A DNA stretch of 64,000 nt, from positions 1,302,501 through 1,366,500 of the forward strand of contig JAKFAO010000002.1 in NCBI GenBank assembly GCA_021527695.1. Reading direction: 5' to 3'. A program made the position numbers and the translations under genes. Origin of the DNA: Naematelia aurantialba. Its lineage: Eukaryota > Basidiomycota > Tremellomycetes > Tremellales > Naemateliaceae. The notes under the pieces are model-generated. The model saw only the letters and a program-made list of their open reading frames with translations. It was not told where the DNA came from and made no database searches. This document shows, in pieces, positions 1 to 10,675 of the stretch (the first letter of the stretch is position 1; each line of letters begins with the position of its first letter).

Positions 1-450
1 GGACGCCGACTGACACTCAAAATGAATAGTGAGTAGCCCAAATGAGTTTCAGTACCTAAGACATGCTCGACGCGTGACTCTCCCATATTGGAATGACACA
101 GGTCTCGTCGTTTTGAGAACCAAAAAGAGACCCTGCCGACATGAGGTCATGGTTCGGCCACAAAGTACTAGGTACGGAATAATATGCTTGTAGCAGCGTA
201 CATATGTATCACACCCTTGTCAATCCCGGTAACAAATTCCAGTTCCCAAGAAGGAACAACGCACAAGACATTATTAACATAAGTGGAAGACGCCGAATTG
301 CATATTCGCCACTAGCAGTTCCGTAACTTCCCGCAGACCTCTGTGAAATTCACCATCTCAGAGGGACAGTCGCTTCTGTTCAAATGGAAAGTGGCCCTGC
401 GGCCGCTCGCAAACGTGTTTGTCATGCGGAAGTTCTCAGGTGAGAAACAG

Positions 451-520
451 TCCCAGGGCATTGTCAAATGGCCCATCAGGGGTCGACGTAGAGTCCCAGC
501 GCATTGTTGAAAGGCCAATT
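451..520. repeat. Two-copy imperfect direct repeat, period about 43 bp
   Basis: The stretch beginning TCCCAGGGCATTGTCAAATGG near 451 recurs near 494 as TCCCAGCGCATTGTTGAAAGG. It lies at the 3' end of the minus-strand orphan gene, where two reading frames each end in a similar peptide (NALGLF and NALGLY). The duplication therefore changed the C-terminus or the 3' untranslated end of that gene. Confidence 0.7.
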
Positions 521-1792
521 GGGCGACCCAGAAGCGCCCAAGTCGTCCAGTGATATCTCGGGGAGACAATATCCCCTTCCTGTTCTCGCATGAGGAGGCC
601 GTTGAGAATGGTTATTAGATCGACCCATTCTTTGGGTGTAACGATAGGAGCCTTGGGTGCCTTGAGCATTGGTTCGCGGTCTCGCCCGTATATTTGAGCC
701 CTCTTGAACGGGCCACTCCTCAGACTGGTCACTCTGATTCGACGGCGGGTGCTCAGTTCCAGTGAATCTGTGAGGAACGGGTGAACCGGTAACTGTGCGA
801 TGATGACTGTTAGTAGAACCACGGGGTTCAAATGATTGGCCAGGAACACCCTGTCTCGCAGGAGGATACGAGCGACTGCTGTAGGAGCGAGTCTTTATGG
901 TTGGTGGCGATGCCGTTGTATCCCTCGACGGAATCCCTTGATAGAGCCTCTGCCGAGAGTCCATCTCTTCCTGCCACACGTTATTCAGCGGTGTGTGTAG
1001 TCTCCTATTCTGCCTGATGTTTTCATACTTGTCTCTCATGTACGCTATGCTGTCTTGGTGGTGGATTGGTTGAGTTGATCGATCCGAACACGTAGCCGAT
1101 TCAGACTTCGTCTCAGAATTCCCGCAAGGGGACGTATTCAGCAGTCTAATGGTCTTTGTTGTAACGGTCTCTCCCCCGCGTTTCTGCCGACTGGACTCTC
1201 TCGACCTTCGTTTCCCCCTCCGTTTCTTGGAAGGACCCCTTGTCGAAGGAGGAACCGTGGTAAGCCGAGTATCGAGGTCACGAGGATACCATGAAGCATA
1301 TTCTCGGCTGGTCACCGCTCTAGGGGTGCTGGGATACGATACCAAGTTGCTTTCATCGCTGGAGTGCGACTCGATTGATGAAATGACAGTGCTGGACGGC
1401 GTCAGGAGCATCGTTCTCCCATTTGCACCTGCTTTCTCTGAGCGTAGATATGCCTTGCTTCCGAGTAGGCTCGTGTCCTGACCTGTTTGTCGCCGATATG
1501 AGGTTGTGGTCCTGGGAGTTTCATTTGTCCGGCCTGGGACATCCGCGGTCTTGGACTTATAAGAAGCATTAGTCATTGCTAGTCGCTTTCGGTGCAGCTC
1601 GGTGGTTCCGGGTGGCGATTTCGATCCACAAGTTTTTGTCGTGCTGGTCTGTTTGTGCTTGGGCCTGTCAGTGCTGTCCACGGACCCGGATTGATAAGGA
1701 GACCTCCGAGCCCGGTGGCGGTGGGAGGTCTGGTGAGATCCAGTCCTGTTCCCCTGGGTTGAGCCGAACGGTTTCAACTGGTGACTAGGCAT
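476..1792 (-). CDS. Orphan Ser/Arg/Thr-rich disordered protein
   Basis: I do not recognise this protein. The frame is open for about 438 codons from the ATG at 1792; the longer open frame upstream begins only at a TTG. Composition is rich in Ser, Arg, Thr and Pro, with basic runs such as KKRRGKRRSRESSR, and low in hydrophobic residues, so most of the chain is probably disordered and could bind nucleic acid or enter the nucleus. A different minus frame (436-849) encodes a more hydrophobic, helix-like segment containing PKEWVDLITILNGLL. The true C-terminus may therefore be reached by an intron, as in the better resolved orphans at 34-38 kb. The gene sits with similar orphans at 2.3 and 4.3 kb. 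No domain, signal peptide or membrane segment is visible. Confidence 0.45.
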   Translation of the reverse strand: MPSHQLKPFGSTQGNRTGSHQTSHRHRARRSPYQSGSVDSTDRPKHKQTSTTKTCGSKSPPGTTELHRKRLAMTNASYKSKTADVPGRTNETPRTTTSYRRQTGQDTSLLGSKAYLRSEKAGANGRTMLLTPSSTVISSIESHSSDESNLVSYPSTPRAVTSREYASWYPRDLDTRLTTVPPSTRGPSKKRRGKRRSRESSRQKRGGETVTTKTIRLLNTSPCGNSETKSESATCSDRSTQPIHHQDSIAYMRDKYENIRQNRRLHTPLNNVWQEEMDSRQRLYQGIPSRDTTASPPTIKTRSYSSRSYPPARQGVPGQSFEPRGSTNSHHRTVTGSPVPHRFTGTEHPPSNQSDQSEEWPVQEGSNIRARPRTNAQGTQGSYRYTQRMGRSNNHSQRPPHARTGRGYCLPEISLDDLGASGSPNWPFNNALGLYVDP

Positions 1793-2334
1793 GTTGTGAG
1801 GCCAATATCGCAAGTTTGATTGTTGGTTGTGGAAGTGGCTCCAAGTGTCTCCATGCTTCAATTATATATGTCAATTTGCAGGACAGCGAGAAGCAGTGTC
1901 CGGGTCGAGCTGGCGAAGTCGCCTCGATTGAAAGGTTTGTCAGCGAGTGGCAAAAACCGGCCTCGAACATGCCCGGGGCGTCTTCAAACTCCAAGTCGTC
2001 TCAGCCAACGAACGCTAAGTATACTTCAACCACGACGTCAGCGGAAGAAATCCAGGCTTTTCGTCCTTGATATTGTCGCTTGGCGCAGAAACATCTCCAT
2101 GAAAAGAGAACTAGAGGTTGCTGCAGTGTTACAGGCACCAGGCTGTTCTGCCCCGCAGGTCGGCGACGACTGTTTCTTGCTTTCAACCCAGATTCAATGT
2201 CCGCCACATCCGGGCGCCTCCTCTATCAATATGCATGGGATGAAAAACATACGGTGAGAGATTTTACAAATCGATCACATGCAGTCACCTGCTTGTGAAG
2301 TCACGGAACGAGGGCACGGGCTAACTTGCCTGAC
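1793..2334. other. Intergenic stretch, nothing recognised
   Basis: Only short overlapping open frames on both strands occur here, none with domain-like composition. It presumably holds the promoter of the minus-strand gene starting at 1792 and the 3' end of the gene ending at 2335. Confidence 0.4.
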
Positions 2335-3714
2335 CTACAGCCAACCAAGCTTTGTTTTCTTACCCTCAAAGGCCGATGAGGAGGACCAATCCTCTGGAAG
2401 TGACGGCTCTCCTTGATGGGAAGCGGATACAACCCCCTCAAGCCAGGAAATGATACGGGAACTTTTAGCACGACGAGACTGGCGTCCTTCGCCCATACTG
2501 ATAGATCGTCTCGTGGCAAATGGGGGGTCTGGGCCGACCATCGAAGTGATCGTAGGATGACTCGGTGCTCTTCCAGGTGGTTCTGAGACAATCTCCAGCG
2601 GCGAGCGTTCGGTCCAGTCCGTATAATCCAGGATCAGAGGCGACGGCTCCTGTGAAGTGATCCGCTTGGCCTCCGGATATATGCTGCGCAGCTGATTCGA
2701 CGGTGTGTCAGACGGCATATCTCTCCGGAGCCCAGGTGGCTCGGTTTGGGCTCTGCGCGATGAGCGCGATGAGTTTATCTGATGAACAGAGACAGCTCTT
2801 CCCCGGCTGTCTCTGTTTGTGGATGAGGAATGTCTTGGATTATATCGACTCTCAGCCGTCTTCACCACGGCTGTCGTCTCCTCATGGCTACTCATCATCA
2901 CAATGAATTCCTCCAGATATATGGGCAAGAAGCGCTGGAATTTCTGGAGCTTCATGGTATTCGAAGATCGAGGAGGCTCTGCATTCGTATCCCTCGTGGG
3001 CAACCCGCCTCTTGCGGTGAAGGTCCGCGTCCATCCAGGGTCGCCACCACCAATACCGCTGGATGGTTGGCGACGACGATGAGACACGGCGCCTGGCTGA
3101 CATACTGTCTCCTGTCTGCTTTCGAGTCGGTGGTCTCCTGCGACGTGGCGTCCGTAGGAACAGGATTGTGGCACAGTTTCTTCGGTAGGCATAGGCGATC
3201 CCGTCCGAGTCGATACATCTTGGCTATTCTGCACGGACTTGGGACCTTCCTGTGGCTCCTGATGAAGATCACTTAGAGGCGGGACCTTAGAGCTTGGCCG
3301 TGCCAGTGACGGATTTCTCGTGACGGAGGGCATGGGTAAAGGACCTCGCCGAGAGCTGGACCGAGAAGTTCGTCTCGAATCCCCGGGGATGATACAGGTC
3401 GGCCAGCCACTCTCATTCATATGTGCGTATTGCCGCCCCTGCCTGTAACCCGGTGGTGTCCAGTAGGAGGAGGTCTCTGACTGTCCTGTCCACTCCTGTC
3501 CGGAAGTGTCTCTCATCAATGCACCCTGGTTAAGATTACCTCTAGAGCCTGGAAGGGTTGGAACCGGCTGTAAGGGCTGACCATCCCCGTCGAGGATGTA
3601 CCCAGGTGAAGTGTCCGTGGGAGATTCATGTCTAGAGGGGAACTGGTGCTGGTTAGAGGTAAAGAATCTTGGGCCCCTCGAGCGACTACGGGGACCGTCA
3701 CCTGAGGATGGCAT
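2335..3714 (-). CDS. Orphan Ser/Pro/Arg-rich protein with a central helical segment
   Basis: The frame is open for about 459 codons from the ATG at 3714; the upstream extension to 3747 starts with TTG and was not used. The first 260 residues or so are Ser/Pro/Gly/Arg-rich and look disordered. Next comes a short hydrophobic helix-like block (LQKFQRFLPIYLEEFIVMM), then another low-complexity region rich in Arg, Ser and Pro with a last helix near SSRIISWLEGVV. No known family is evident. Layout and composition match the neighbouring orphans at 0.5 and 4.3 kb, but I cannot show sequence homology by eye. An unrecognised intron near the central block is possible. Confidence 0.45.
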   Translation of the reverse strand: MPSSGDGPRSRSRGPRFFTSNQHQFPSRHESPTDTSPGYILDGDGQPLQPVPTLPGSRGNLNQGALMRDTSGQEWTGQSETSSYWTPPGYRQGRQYAHMNESGWPTCIIPGDSRRTSRSSSRRGPLPMPSVTRNPSLARPSSKVPPLSDLHQEPQEGPKSVQNSQDVSTRTGSPMPTEETVPQSCSYGRHVAGDHRLESRQETVCQPGAVSHRRRQPSSGIGGGDPGWTRTFTARGGLPTRDTNAEPPRSSNTMKLQKFQRFLPIYLEEFIVMMSSHEETTAVVKTAESRYNPRHSSSTNRDSRGRAVSVHQINSSRSSRRAQTEPPGLRRDMPSDTPSNQLRSIYPEAKRITSQEPSPLILDYTDWTERSPLEIVSEPPGRAPSHPTITSMVGPDPPFATRRSISMGEGRQSRRAKSSRIISWLEGVVSASHQGEPSLPEDWSSSSAFEGKKTKLGWL

Positions 3715-4308
3715 GCTTTGTAGGAAAAAAGTCGTTGGTAGTGGCAAGTTGGTTTGGTATTGGGGCGGTTGATATGGGTGGGAATAGCGAGGGTATGTCT
3801 AGACGAACAGTTATTCTCGTACCAAACAGCTTATAATTCCGACTATCAGTCGAATGAGATCAGCTAGGCCAACCAAGACCGGCCTTCTTGAAAGTCCGCA
3901 TTGGTGAACCTTTGTAGCTGCACGGAGAACTCCCGTCGAAAACACAGTCTGGGCGCCAACTGGATGAAACACCAACTGCCCTTCCTACAGGCATACGTTG
4001 ACCCTCCGACGACCAGCATCGTTCTTGTTTCGGCTCGGTGTCTACTTCCAACGCTCCCTGTTTGCAATTCCACCCGACTTGGCCATTTCCCTCAATCTCA
4101 ATGGTGTCACTGATTGGATATTAGGAACAAGTCTCTCTGCAGGTCACCTTGTCGTAGAAGGGGGATGGTAAGAATACAACACAGGTGCATGTTGTAGTCC
4201 CAAGCCCACAGCCAAACAGCCCTTGCTCCTTGACATAATTGTTTCGTGAGCAGTGATATACATACCGGAAGGCTTTGAGTGTCTAAGATGGTGCGAGCTG
4301 AATTTTGG
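3715..4308. other. Intergenic stretch, possibly 3' exons of the next gene
   Basis: No independent gene is supported. On the minus strand a plausible exon path runs on from the orphan ending at 4309: a donor GTATGT near 4255 and an AAG acceptor about 37 nt downstream would add a short Cys/Thr-rich segment. I cannot decide whether this path is real. Confidence 0.25.
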
Positions 4309-5175
4309 TCAAACCCAATACATGAGGGGACGACCAAATCCATCCTTCCCCACAGTAACGGAACTTGCGTCTCCTCTTCGAACCCTACCTCTTTGTAACG
4401 ATTCAGGACTACCCACAGGCGTCGCTCTGTGCCGCTCCGAAGCCCCAGTTGAAACAAAATTGGGGGCTATGGGAGGCCGGGAATGAGACGGGTGTCTGGT
4501 GCTCGGGGGCCCCGTGGTGGTGTTAGGAGGAAGGTACTGAGAACGGTCTTCGGTAGCTCTTGGTGTGGGTGGTCGGGTGGAGGCTTTGCCAGGATGAGAC
4601 TGGGAACGGGGTTTGGAAGTTGCAAGGCTAGGGATTCGGGTGGGCAACTTAAATGGACGGGGCGGCGAAGAGAGTGTAGTAGTTCTCAGAGTCGACTGCC
4701 CCGGGGAGGTGGTACGAAGCCCTGCAGTCCTTTGTGTGGAGGTAGGATCCCACAAGGGATGTTTGGTAAATCTGGTAGAGGCTGTGGGATCTCCAGATCC
4801 ATGCCCGCGTACCCTCGGCGTGTCTCTGACATTAGTTGAGGTGGTCGAGGTTGAGAATGGGTACCGGCTTGATTGCTGTCTCGCATCAGAACTGGTAGGG
4901 GGTGGTCCTCGGTTACGGTGATTATCTATTGGACTTGTGCTAGACTGTTGTGGGTCTCGGCTCCGAGTCGAGGCACCAGGTGTGCCTCTCAGCGCCCGTA
5001 CATCTTCCCCAACCTTGGACTGATGGCTCGGCCTTCTTGATCGTTGTGCGAGGGAGTCACCAGCAGAATGAGAGCCCTCCATGGTTGGTCGGACTCGTAC
5101 AGACTGTTCATATACGTCCGCACGCCATCTCTCAATCCTTCCGAAATCAAGTGGCGTCTCCGAATATTCAGTCAT
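4309..5175 (-). CDS. Orphan Thr/Ser/Pro/Arg-rich protein
   Basis: The frame is open for 288 codons from the ATG at 5175. After a short N-terminal stretch with some structure (DFGRIERWRADVYEQSVRV) the protein becomes a long Ser/Thr/Pro/Arg-rich disordered chain without motifs I recognise. The last 40 codons may not be real: a GT donor just before them could splice to another frame encoding a segment with ARTILDTQSLP, so the annotated stop at 4309 is provisional. It belongs to the left-hand block of minus-strand orphans. No function is proposed. Confidence 0.4.
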   Translation of the reverse strand: MTEYSETPLDFGRIERWRADVYEQSVRVRPTMEGSHSAGDSLAQRSRRPSHQSKVGEDVRALRGTPGASTRSRDPQQSSTSPIDNHRNRGPPPTSSDARQQSSRYPFSTSTTSTNVRDTPRVRGHGSGDPTASTRFTKHPLWDPTSTQRTAGLRTTSPGQSTLRTTTLSSPPRPFKLPTRIPSLATSKPRSQSHPGKASTRPPTPRATEDRSQYLPPNTTTGPPSTRHPSHSRPPIAPNFVSTGASERHRATPVGSPESLQRGRVRRGDASSVTVGKDGFGRPLMYWV

Positions 5176-5607
5176 GCCCGCAAAGATGAAGTGATGCCGA
5201 AGTTTTGTTGAGTATGGCCCAGTTTTGCGCTCTATAAAAGAAATGCCAGAGAACCCGTTCTAGACGGAAGAGGGCGACGATTAAAGGATCCCCAGCTACC
5301 CGGAGTAAGCCATTCCCAACAATGGATTCTTTAAAACTGGTCACTCTTATTAGTAGATGATCTTTGAAGGCCTGCACCATCTCAAGCAATGCTTCCGGTC
5401 TTCTCAGCCCGGATGTATGACTCATCATGAGGCTTTCAGTGTGAACTGCGCAGCGTCACGATGAGAATCACCCACAAGAAATTTGCCACCGTGGACGAAC
5501 TGCCACACTGCCACAGTACCTGTTCTTAGCGACTCCTACGCGACCTTTTGTCGTCTTCACCCTCTTTCTCTTCTCCCTCGACCCGCTGTTTGATTCTTGT
5601 TCATACA
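5176..5607. other. Divergent intergenic region
   Basis: It lies between the ATG of the minus-strand orphan (5175) and the ATG of the plus-strand ESCRT-III gene (5608), so it should hold both promoters. The part just upstream of 5608 is pyrimidine-rich (TCTTCACCCTCTTTCTC), as is common upstream of fungal start codons. A short minus-strand open frame (5168-5428) is not convincing as a gene. Confidence 0.4.
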
Positions 5608-7463
5608 ATGTCCGTCTCTGCTCCTTTTGCTCCAAATCGAGCCTCTTCGTCATCATCATCATCGACTCTGCCTCCTTTCCTGCGTGTTTCGCCCACTCCG
5701 GTCTCGCCTATCCCTTCCACACTGCGCTTGCAAGCGCTTTACGCTTCGACATCACAGCAGCGACTGTCGAATCCTACAGGGTATGACGTGAACGCTCAGT
5801 GGTGGGCTTCGGTGCTTGAAGAAACTCTTCGGTCTGGATGGCTCAACGGCATCCAAGGAGAGAGATTGGTCCTTCGAGTCGATGAAGCGCTCCTGGCGAA
5901 GCTGGAAGACGAGAAGGGTGTGCGGCCCAAGGGCATGGCGGGTTTCATCGTGCGTCCGCTTGTCCCCTCGCAGTCTGGGGCAGGCCTTGAGAGCTGAGTT
6001 ATTTACTGTAGGAAAGACAATGCACGACATCACCTCCGGTATATCACCCCTTGGCACACTTCCAGAGTTCACCGACACCGCTCCAGGCTGCTCCTTCCAT
6101 GACCTACCGCCTCGTCGCTCGGCCACTATGGTGGGCTATGTCACAGCTCAACCCTTTCAGCTCGAGTGAACCTCGCATAGAGAAAGAGGATGTGTTATGG
6201 AAACGGTATGGTAATGGACGACAATACGTGCATATGCCGCTACTAGAGGTGAGTCGACTTACCGCCTCGCCTCTCGAGTCTTCTCGTCAAGCATGGCAAA
6301 CTGACCTTACATAGCAAGCGGCTGCTCTCTTCACAGCATACATGATAGACCATCCACTCCTCTCCTATTCTTCTTCATTGTTGTCTCCATCCACATTTTA
6401 CGAAACCTTTTCCGGCGTATGCTTTCCCGGCAAAGGGCTGAAGGGCGATCACCGGCTAAGCAGGGTGGACTGCGATGTGCTCGTCAGGTGGCTACACAGG
6501 GACTGCGGCGTGCTCGTCTCTGATGACTCAGTATGTTTCACGGCTCTCATTTTGCTAAAGCGTGAGCTGATGACGTGTAACAGGTGATCAAACTGCTCGA
6601 ACCCCGGCAGGTTGCGGCGGATCATCCTATCACCGAAGCCGATGCGGGCACACTGGCGATACTGGAGACGCTGAGTAGGGTGGAAGCTCAAATTGTTGAC
6701 ATTGAACGACAAATCTCCTCGTATGTGCTCAAAGCTCCCGAAGCGCCTCGAGACTGACTATACGACCAGTTGTCAAGCGAAAGCCAAACACCATCTCTCT
6801 CTCTCTCAGAAAGCTGCCGCGCTCTCATACCTTCGGTCAAAGAAAGCTCTAGAGGACCTCTTGGCTCGACGCATCAGCACTTCCGAGCAGCTAACGTCTG
6901 TGATCCGGGCAATCGATCAGGCGAAGGACGATATTGGGGTGGTCGAGGCGTACTCAACGGCCAGCGCCACTCTCAAGGGCATCATGGCGCACCCAAGCCT
7001 GGACAAGGAATACGTAGAGCGAACTACAGAAGAGCTTGCAGAGGCTATGGCGAGTCAGGAGGAGGTGGATGACGCAGTTCGCGTTGGTGGGCAGATGGCG
7101 ATGGGTATCAGGGTGGAGGTGGACGACGATGAGGTCGCTGAAGAGCTGGAGGAGCTTATAAGGGCGGAGAAAGAGCGACAGGACGCGGAACGTGTCGCCG
7201 AGCAAAAGAGAGTTGTGGAAGAAGCCGATCGGAAAGCGAAACAGGACGAGATGGAGAGCGCGAAGGACCTGGAGCACGCCAGAAAGGTCGAGAAGTTGCA
7301 GTTGCCATCAACGCCGTTGCTTAGCCAACAAGAAGCCACGGATACCAAGCAAAAGGAATGGGACGAGATTTACGCCAAAGCGCAGGAGCGAGAGAGGGAG
7401 GAAAAGGGACGGGCAGAGCAAGAACGGCTGGAGAAGGAGGCCAGGCGAGTGGCAGCTGAATGA
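5608..7463 (+). CDS. CHMP7: ESCRT-III protein, CHMP7/Snf7 family
   Basis: The spliced product has about 541 residues from five exons: 5608-5949, 6012-6248, 6315-6530, 6584-6720 and 6770-7463. All joins keep frame and use GT-AG sites. The N-terminal half, with RLVARPLWWAM and a following winged-helix-like region, matches the CHMP7 N-terminus, which binds membrane and the inner nuclear envelope. The C-terminal half is a typical Snf7 helical domain: heptad-rich, with SYLRSKKALEDLLARR and a helix resembling LxxxxxxIxxAxxDxxVVEAYxxAxxTLK. It ends in a very long charged coiled coil (residues about 420-540), longer than in most family members. The role known for the family is ESCRT-III assembly at the nuclear envelope and at endosomes. 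The gene ends 146 nt from the convergent SED5 gene. Confidence 0.85.
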
Positions 7464-7609
7464 TGACGAGGGTATATGGGTTGTGTTGTATTGTTTGCGA
7501 CGTTGTTTGATCCTTGGCTGTGATTCACTTGCGGCGCGAGAGTATCACCACCATGGTCGCACTGTTGTATCTCACGTAAGACGTCACTGCCCTGTGAGGG
7601 TCATGCATA

Positions 7610-9216
7610 TTACGATACAAGGATGAAAACGAGGAACTGCGGACGGTCAGCAGTGGACTAGGGAAGTGTCCTGCAAACTCACAAAGATGATCAAGACGCC
7701 GAATATCTTCAGCATCAACCAGCGATTAGAGGTGACGCTCGCATAGTACTTTAACAACTCTCTCTGGGCTCCTGATACATTTCTAACGCGGTGTCAATAC
7801 GGGGTCCTCTCAGAGAGTCGAGAACGCGTGCACGACTCACGCAGCAATATCTGTCGTATCTGCGTCGATGCGCTGCACCGTTTCGCGCTGTTCTGCTACC
7901 ATGCCTGCGAGCTGGGAGAAAATCTGCCCCAACTCTGCTATTGTGCTCTCGATCGATTCGATGGCGGTTGACCGCGATTGGATGTATGTGTCCTGCGACA
8001 GTCAGCCGATAATCCTACTCCTACAGCAGATGTTCTTTGCCCCATTGGCCCTGTCTGAAGGACGAGGGGACCGGAAGAGGACACGGGAAACAGACCTGTT
8101 GATCGACAAGCTGCATCTGTTGGTATCCGCCGATACCGACACCGCTCTCTCCTCTGTCACCGTCGATATCCAGGGCGAGAAAGTCTTTCGAGTCGCCATT
8201 ACCGTTCACGTTTGGGACCGCCCGAGCCTTCCCTTTGCGGTCGGGAGGGAATCCTGCGCCCGGGCCGCCCGATTGAGATTGAGAAAAGAGTAGAGAGTCT
8301 AAAATGACAGCAGTCAGCGCCGCGTGAGGAGAGCGCGCTTGTAAGAATGTAACTTACTGCCAGCAGGAGGAGGAACGACAGCTGAAGATGCGGTGTGCAT
8401 AAACTGCTCTGAGCGGTCTTTCGACGCTTTCATGTTCTTCGCAGATCATGAGCTTGGTGACGGACTATAAGGAAGGATGCGGCTCACCTGGGTCCGCAGT
8501 TCAAGTACGTCCTTGAAGCCCATCCCCATCTCCGCAAGCCTGCTTTGGAGAAGCATGACGACATTCGTATTGTGCTCCTCGACTTGGCCCTTGCCGCTTC
8601 TACCCAGTCACCATCAGCTTCCCGACAGAAACCGACAGAAATCGCGCCGCAAGTATACGTGGTGAGATCCACGTACCCCGAGGGTTTTTGCGCACGTATG
8701 AAACTCTGCAGACTCGCTATCTGCGTGTTGAGAGAGGCGATGTCTTGCCGGATGATGTAGGTGAGCTCGGATATCTCGATGGGGCGGTCGTCGAACAGAG
8801 TTTTCCGCTTGGCCACTATGGTATGTGACGGTCACGATATGACAGGTCGGTGTGGCAGCCGGATCCAGAGAGACAGATAGAAACGAGGGAATACGAGCAT
8901 GGGTAAATATGCGTGAAGAAGAGACAGACGAGATGTCGCTGGTCAGCGCCGCTAACCAGATTGTATACCGTATGGACTCACGCTGCGCAAGCTTCTGCAA
9001 CTTCATGGTCGTCCCATTGATATCGCGCGCAATCTGCGCCGCCATGCGCCCGAACTCTGACTTCTTGGCATCGCCGCCCGCGGCCTTGCCAGGCGCAGAC
9101 GGCAAGAGACGCTGCTTCGACTCGTCTCTCTCTTTGCCCTTGCTCGGCACGGCGGTCCGGGATTTTATCGAATTGAGCGTCGAGTGGAACTCGGACGTGC
9201 GATCTTTGGGCGGCAT
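7610..9216 (-). CDS. SED5: Sed5/syntaxin-5, Golgi Qa-SNARE
   Basis: Eight exons give about 348 residues: 9216-8982, 8815-8677, 8599-8488, 8436-8358, 8298-8096, 7992-7841, 7782-7683 and 7636-7610. The N-terminus begins MPPKDRTSEFHSTL, the usual syntaxin-5 opening. Next come the Habc helices with the family hallmark KRKTLFDDRPIEI, a Ser/Gly/Pro-rich linker, the SNARE helix containing the zero-layer Gln (QSRSTAIESIESTIAELGQ region) and a C-terminal membrane anchor near LKIFGVLIIFFLVFILVS. The last exon encodes only eight residues of the anchor. The protein is known to drive ER-to-Golgi and intra-Golgi vesicle fusion. The start at 9216 is fixed by this conserved opening. The gene is divergent from the Sm G gene. 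Confidence 0.92.
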
Positions 9217-9563
9217 CTCGAACAGGTGTATGCAACGCAGCAGCCGGATAACTGGGCCGCTAGGGGGACCGGGAACCTGTGCGGAGAAGGGAGACAAAGA
9301 TGCGTGGCAGAGTATATACGATGTGGTGCGAATGCCATCCACGTCGAACAAGGCAATAACACGGCTGATAAGCAAAACTACACGTGGCATTTTCCTGCCT
9401 TCTTTGCTTCTCGATGTTCACTCGAGTCCTGGGTTGTTTCGAGATTCTTGCCGTCGCTGGAACATTAGCATCGCATTCAAGACGCAACTTCACGGCATCA
9501 TCCCACAGGCAGAGAGCTCTATACTTCCATCCGGCACAATCCTCTCGCTCCGCCTCATCCGCC
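9217..9563. promoter_or_regulatory. Shared divergent promoter of SED5 and the Sm G gene
   Basis: The 347 nt between the two ATGs must contain both promoters. No clear TATA box is seen. A CT-rich stretch directly upstream of 9564 (CAATCCTCTCGCTCCGCCTC) fits a fungal transcription-start region. A bidirectional promoter is inferred from gene arrangement only. Confidence 0.5.
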
Positions 9564-10388
9564 ATGTCCGCTCGACCAGCACAACCCGAACTGAAGAGTG
9601 AGTCGCATCGCTCCCATCCCACATGTCTGAGTGAATGCTCGCAGACACATGCAATGATCATACCCCAATTTGACGTGGCACGGAAGCTACCTCAGTCCTA
9701 GTCACTACTGCATCTGTTCTTCTTCAATCGGCTGGTGGCCTCCATGTTGTTCCGTCCCCTTTAGATTCCTTCATGTCTTGGTCTACATTGTTCTACTCCC
9801 GGCGTCTACCTGGTCACTTCTTTGCACCACCCACAATCTCTGCCGCCTCCTGCTTGTGCTCTTTTTTTCTCTCGAGATGGAACTTCTGGAGCCTCCCGTC
9901 CTTTCGATCGAGGACCTCATCCTCTCCCCTCTTTTTGCAGTCGATCCATTGTGCCGCCATTATGTTCTGAACCTGGCCAGATGCTGACGTCTCCAGAATT
10001 CATGGACCGCCGTCTCTTCCTGCACCTGCAAGGCGGCCGGTCCGTCTCGGGCGTCTTGCGTGGGTTTGACATGTTTCTGAACCTCGTGGTCGACCAGGCG
10101 TTTGAGGAGCTCGGTGGGGGTCAGAGAAAGCCGTGTGGTATGATGGTGAGCCTATACCTTAATCCCAGGCGTTTAGCCTCACACCAATGTCGGGGAGCAC
10201 GCTTTTGCAGTCAAAAGGGTTCATCCCTGGTATATGCCTGCGCTGTTCGTCACTGTCTGTCACTGTCTGAGGAAGCGCGAGAAAGGGAACCTCTGAAGAT
10301 AGAGAAAGAGGGCCACAAGCTGACATTGCAGGTTATCCGAGGAAACTCTGTATCATCGATGGAGTTACTGGACAGTATGAGGGTCTAG
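9564..10388 (+). CDS. SMX2: Small nuclear ribonucleoprotein Sm G
   Basis: Three exons (9564-9597, 9997-10145, 10332-10388) give 79 residues, close to the usual 76-80. Sm motif 1 is seen in FLHLQGGRSVSGVLRGFDMFLNLVV and Sm motif 2 in MMVIRGNSV. The residues around the central Asp and Asn (GFDMFLNLV) and the Arg-Gly of motif 2 are those that contact the uridine-rich Sm site of U snRNAs. Sm G is part of the seven-member ring on U1, U2, U4 and U5 snRNPs. Intron 1 (9598-9996) is 399 nt and intron 2 is 186 nt, long for this window; I saw no convincing snoRNA boxes inside them. The start is set by the short first exon MSARPAQPELK. Confidence 0.93.
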
Positions 10389-10675
10389 CCCTTCTGCTCG
10401 CTACTCCAGGGGAGCCAGAGAATGCGAGAGAGGAGACGACGCTGCGGAAACAGCGTCAGGGCAGACGAGTCCTCCACTGGAGGATTAGGCCATCGGCCCT
10501 TAGCACAGGTCAAAAACGTCACCGACGTGGTATATCAAGCGTATGAATGTCCTATATACCCCTCTGATTTGGTGATCTCTGCTTGCTGATCCATCGTGAC
10601 TCTTCTTGACAACCTGATAGCCCCAAACCTGGTGCCCTTTCGCCATTCCAACATACGATTTGCTTCCGTTTGACC

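Noticed and set aside
5168..5428. Minus-strand open frame of 86 codons upstream of the 4.3-kb orphan
   Set aside because: It contains helix-like residues but cannot be joined in frame to the downstream gene by a convincing intron, so it was not added as an exon.
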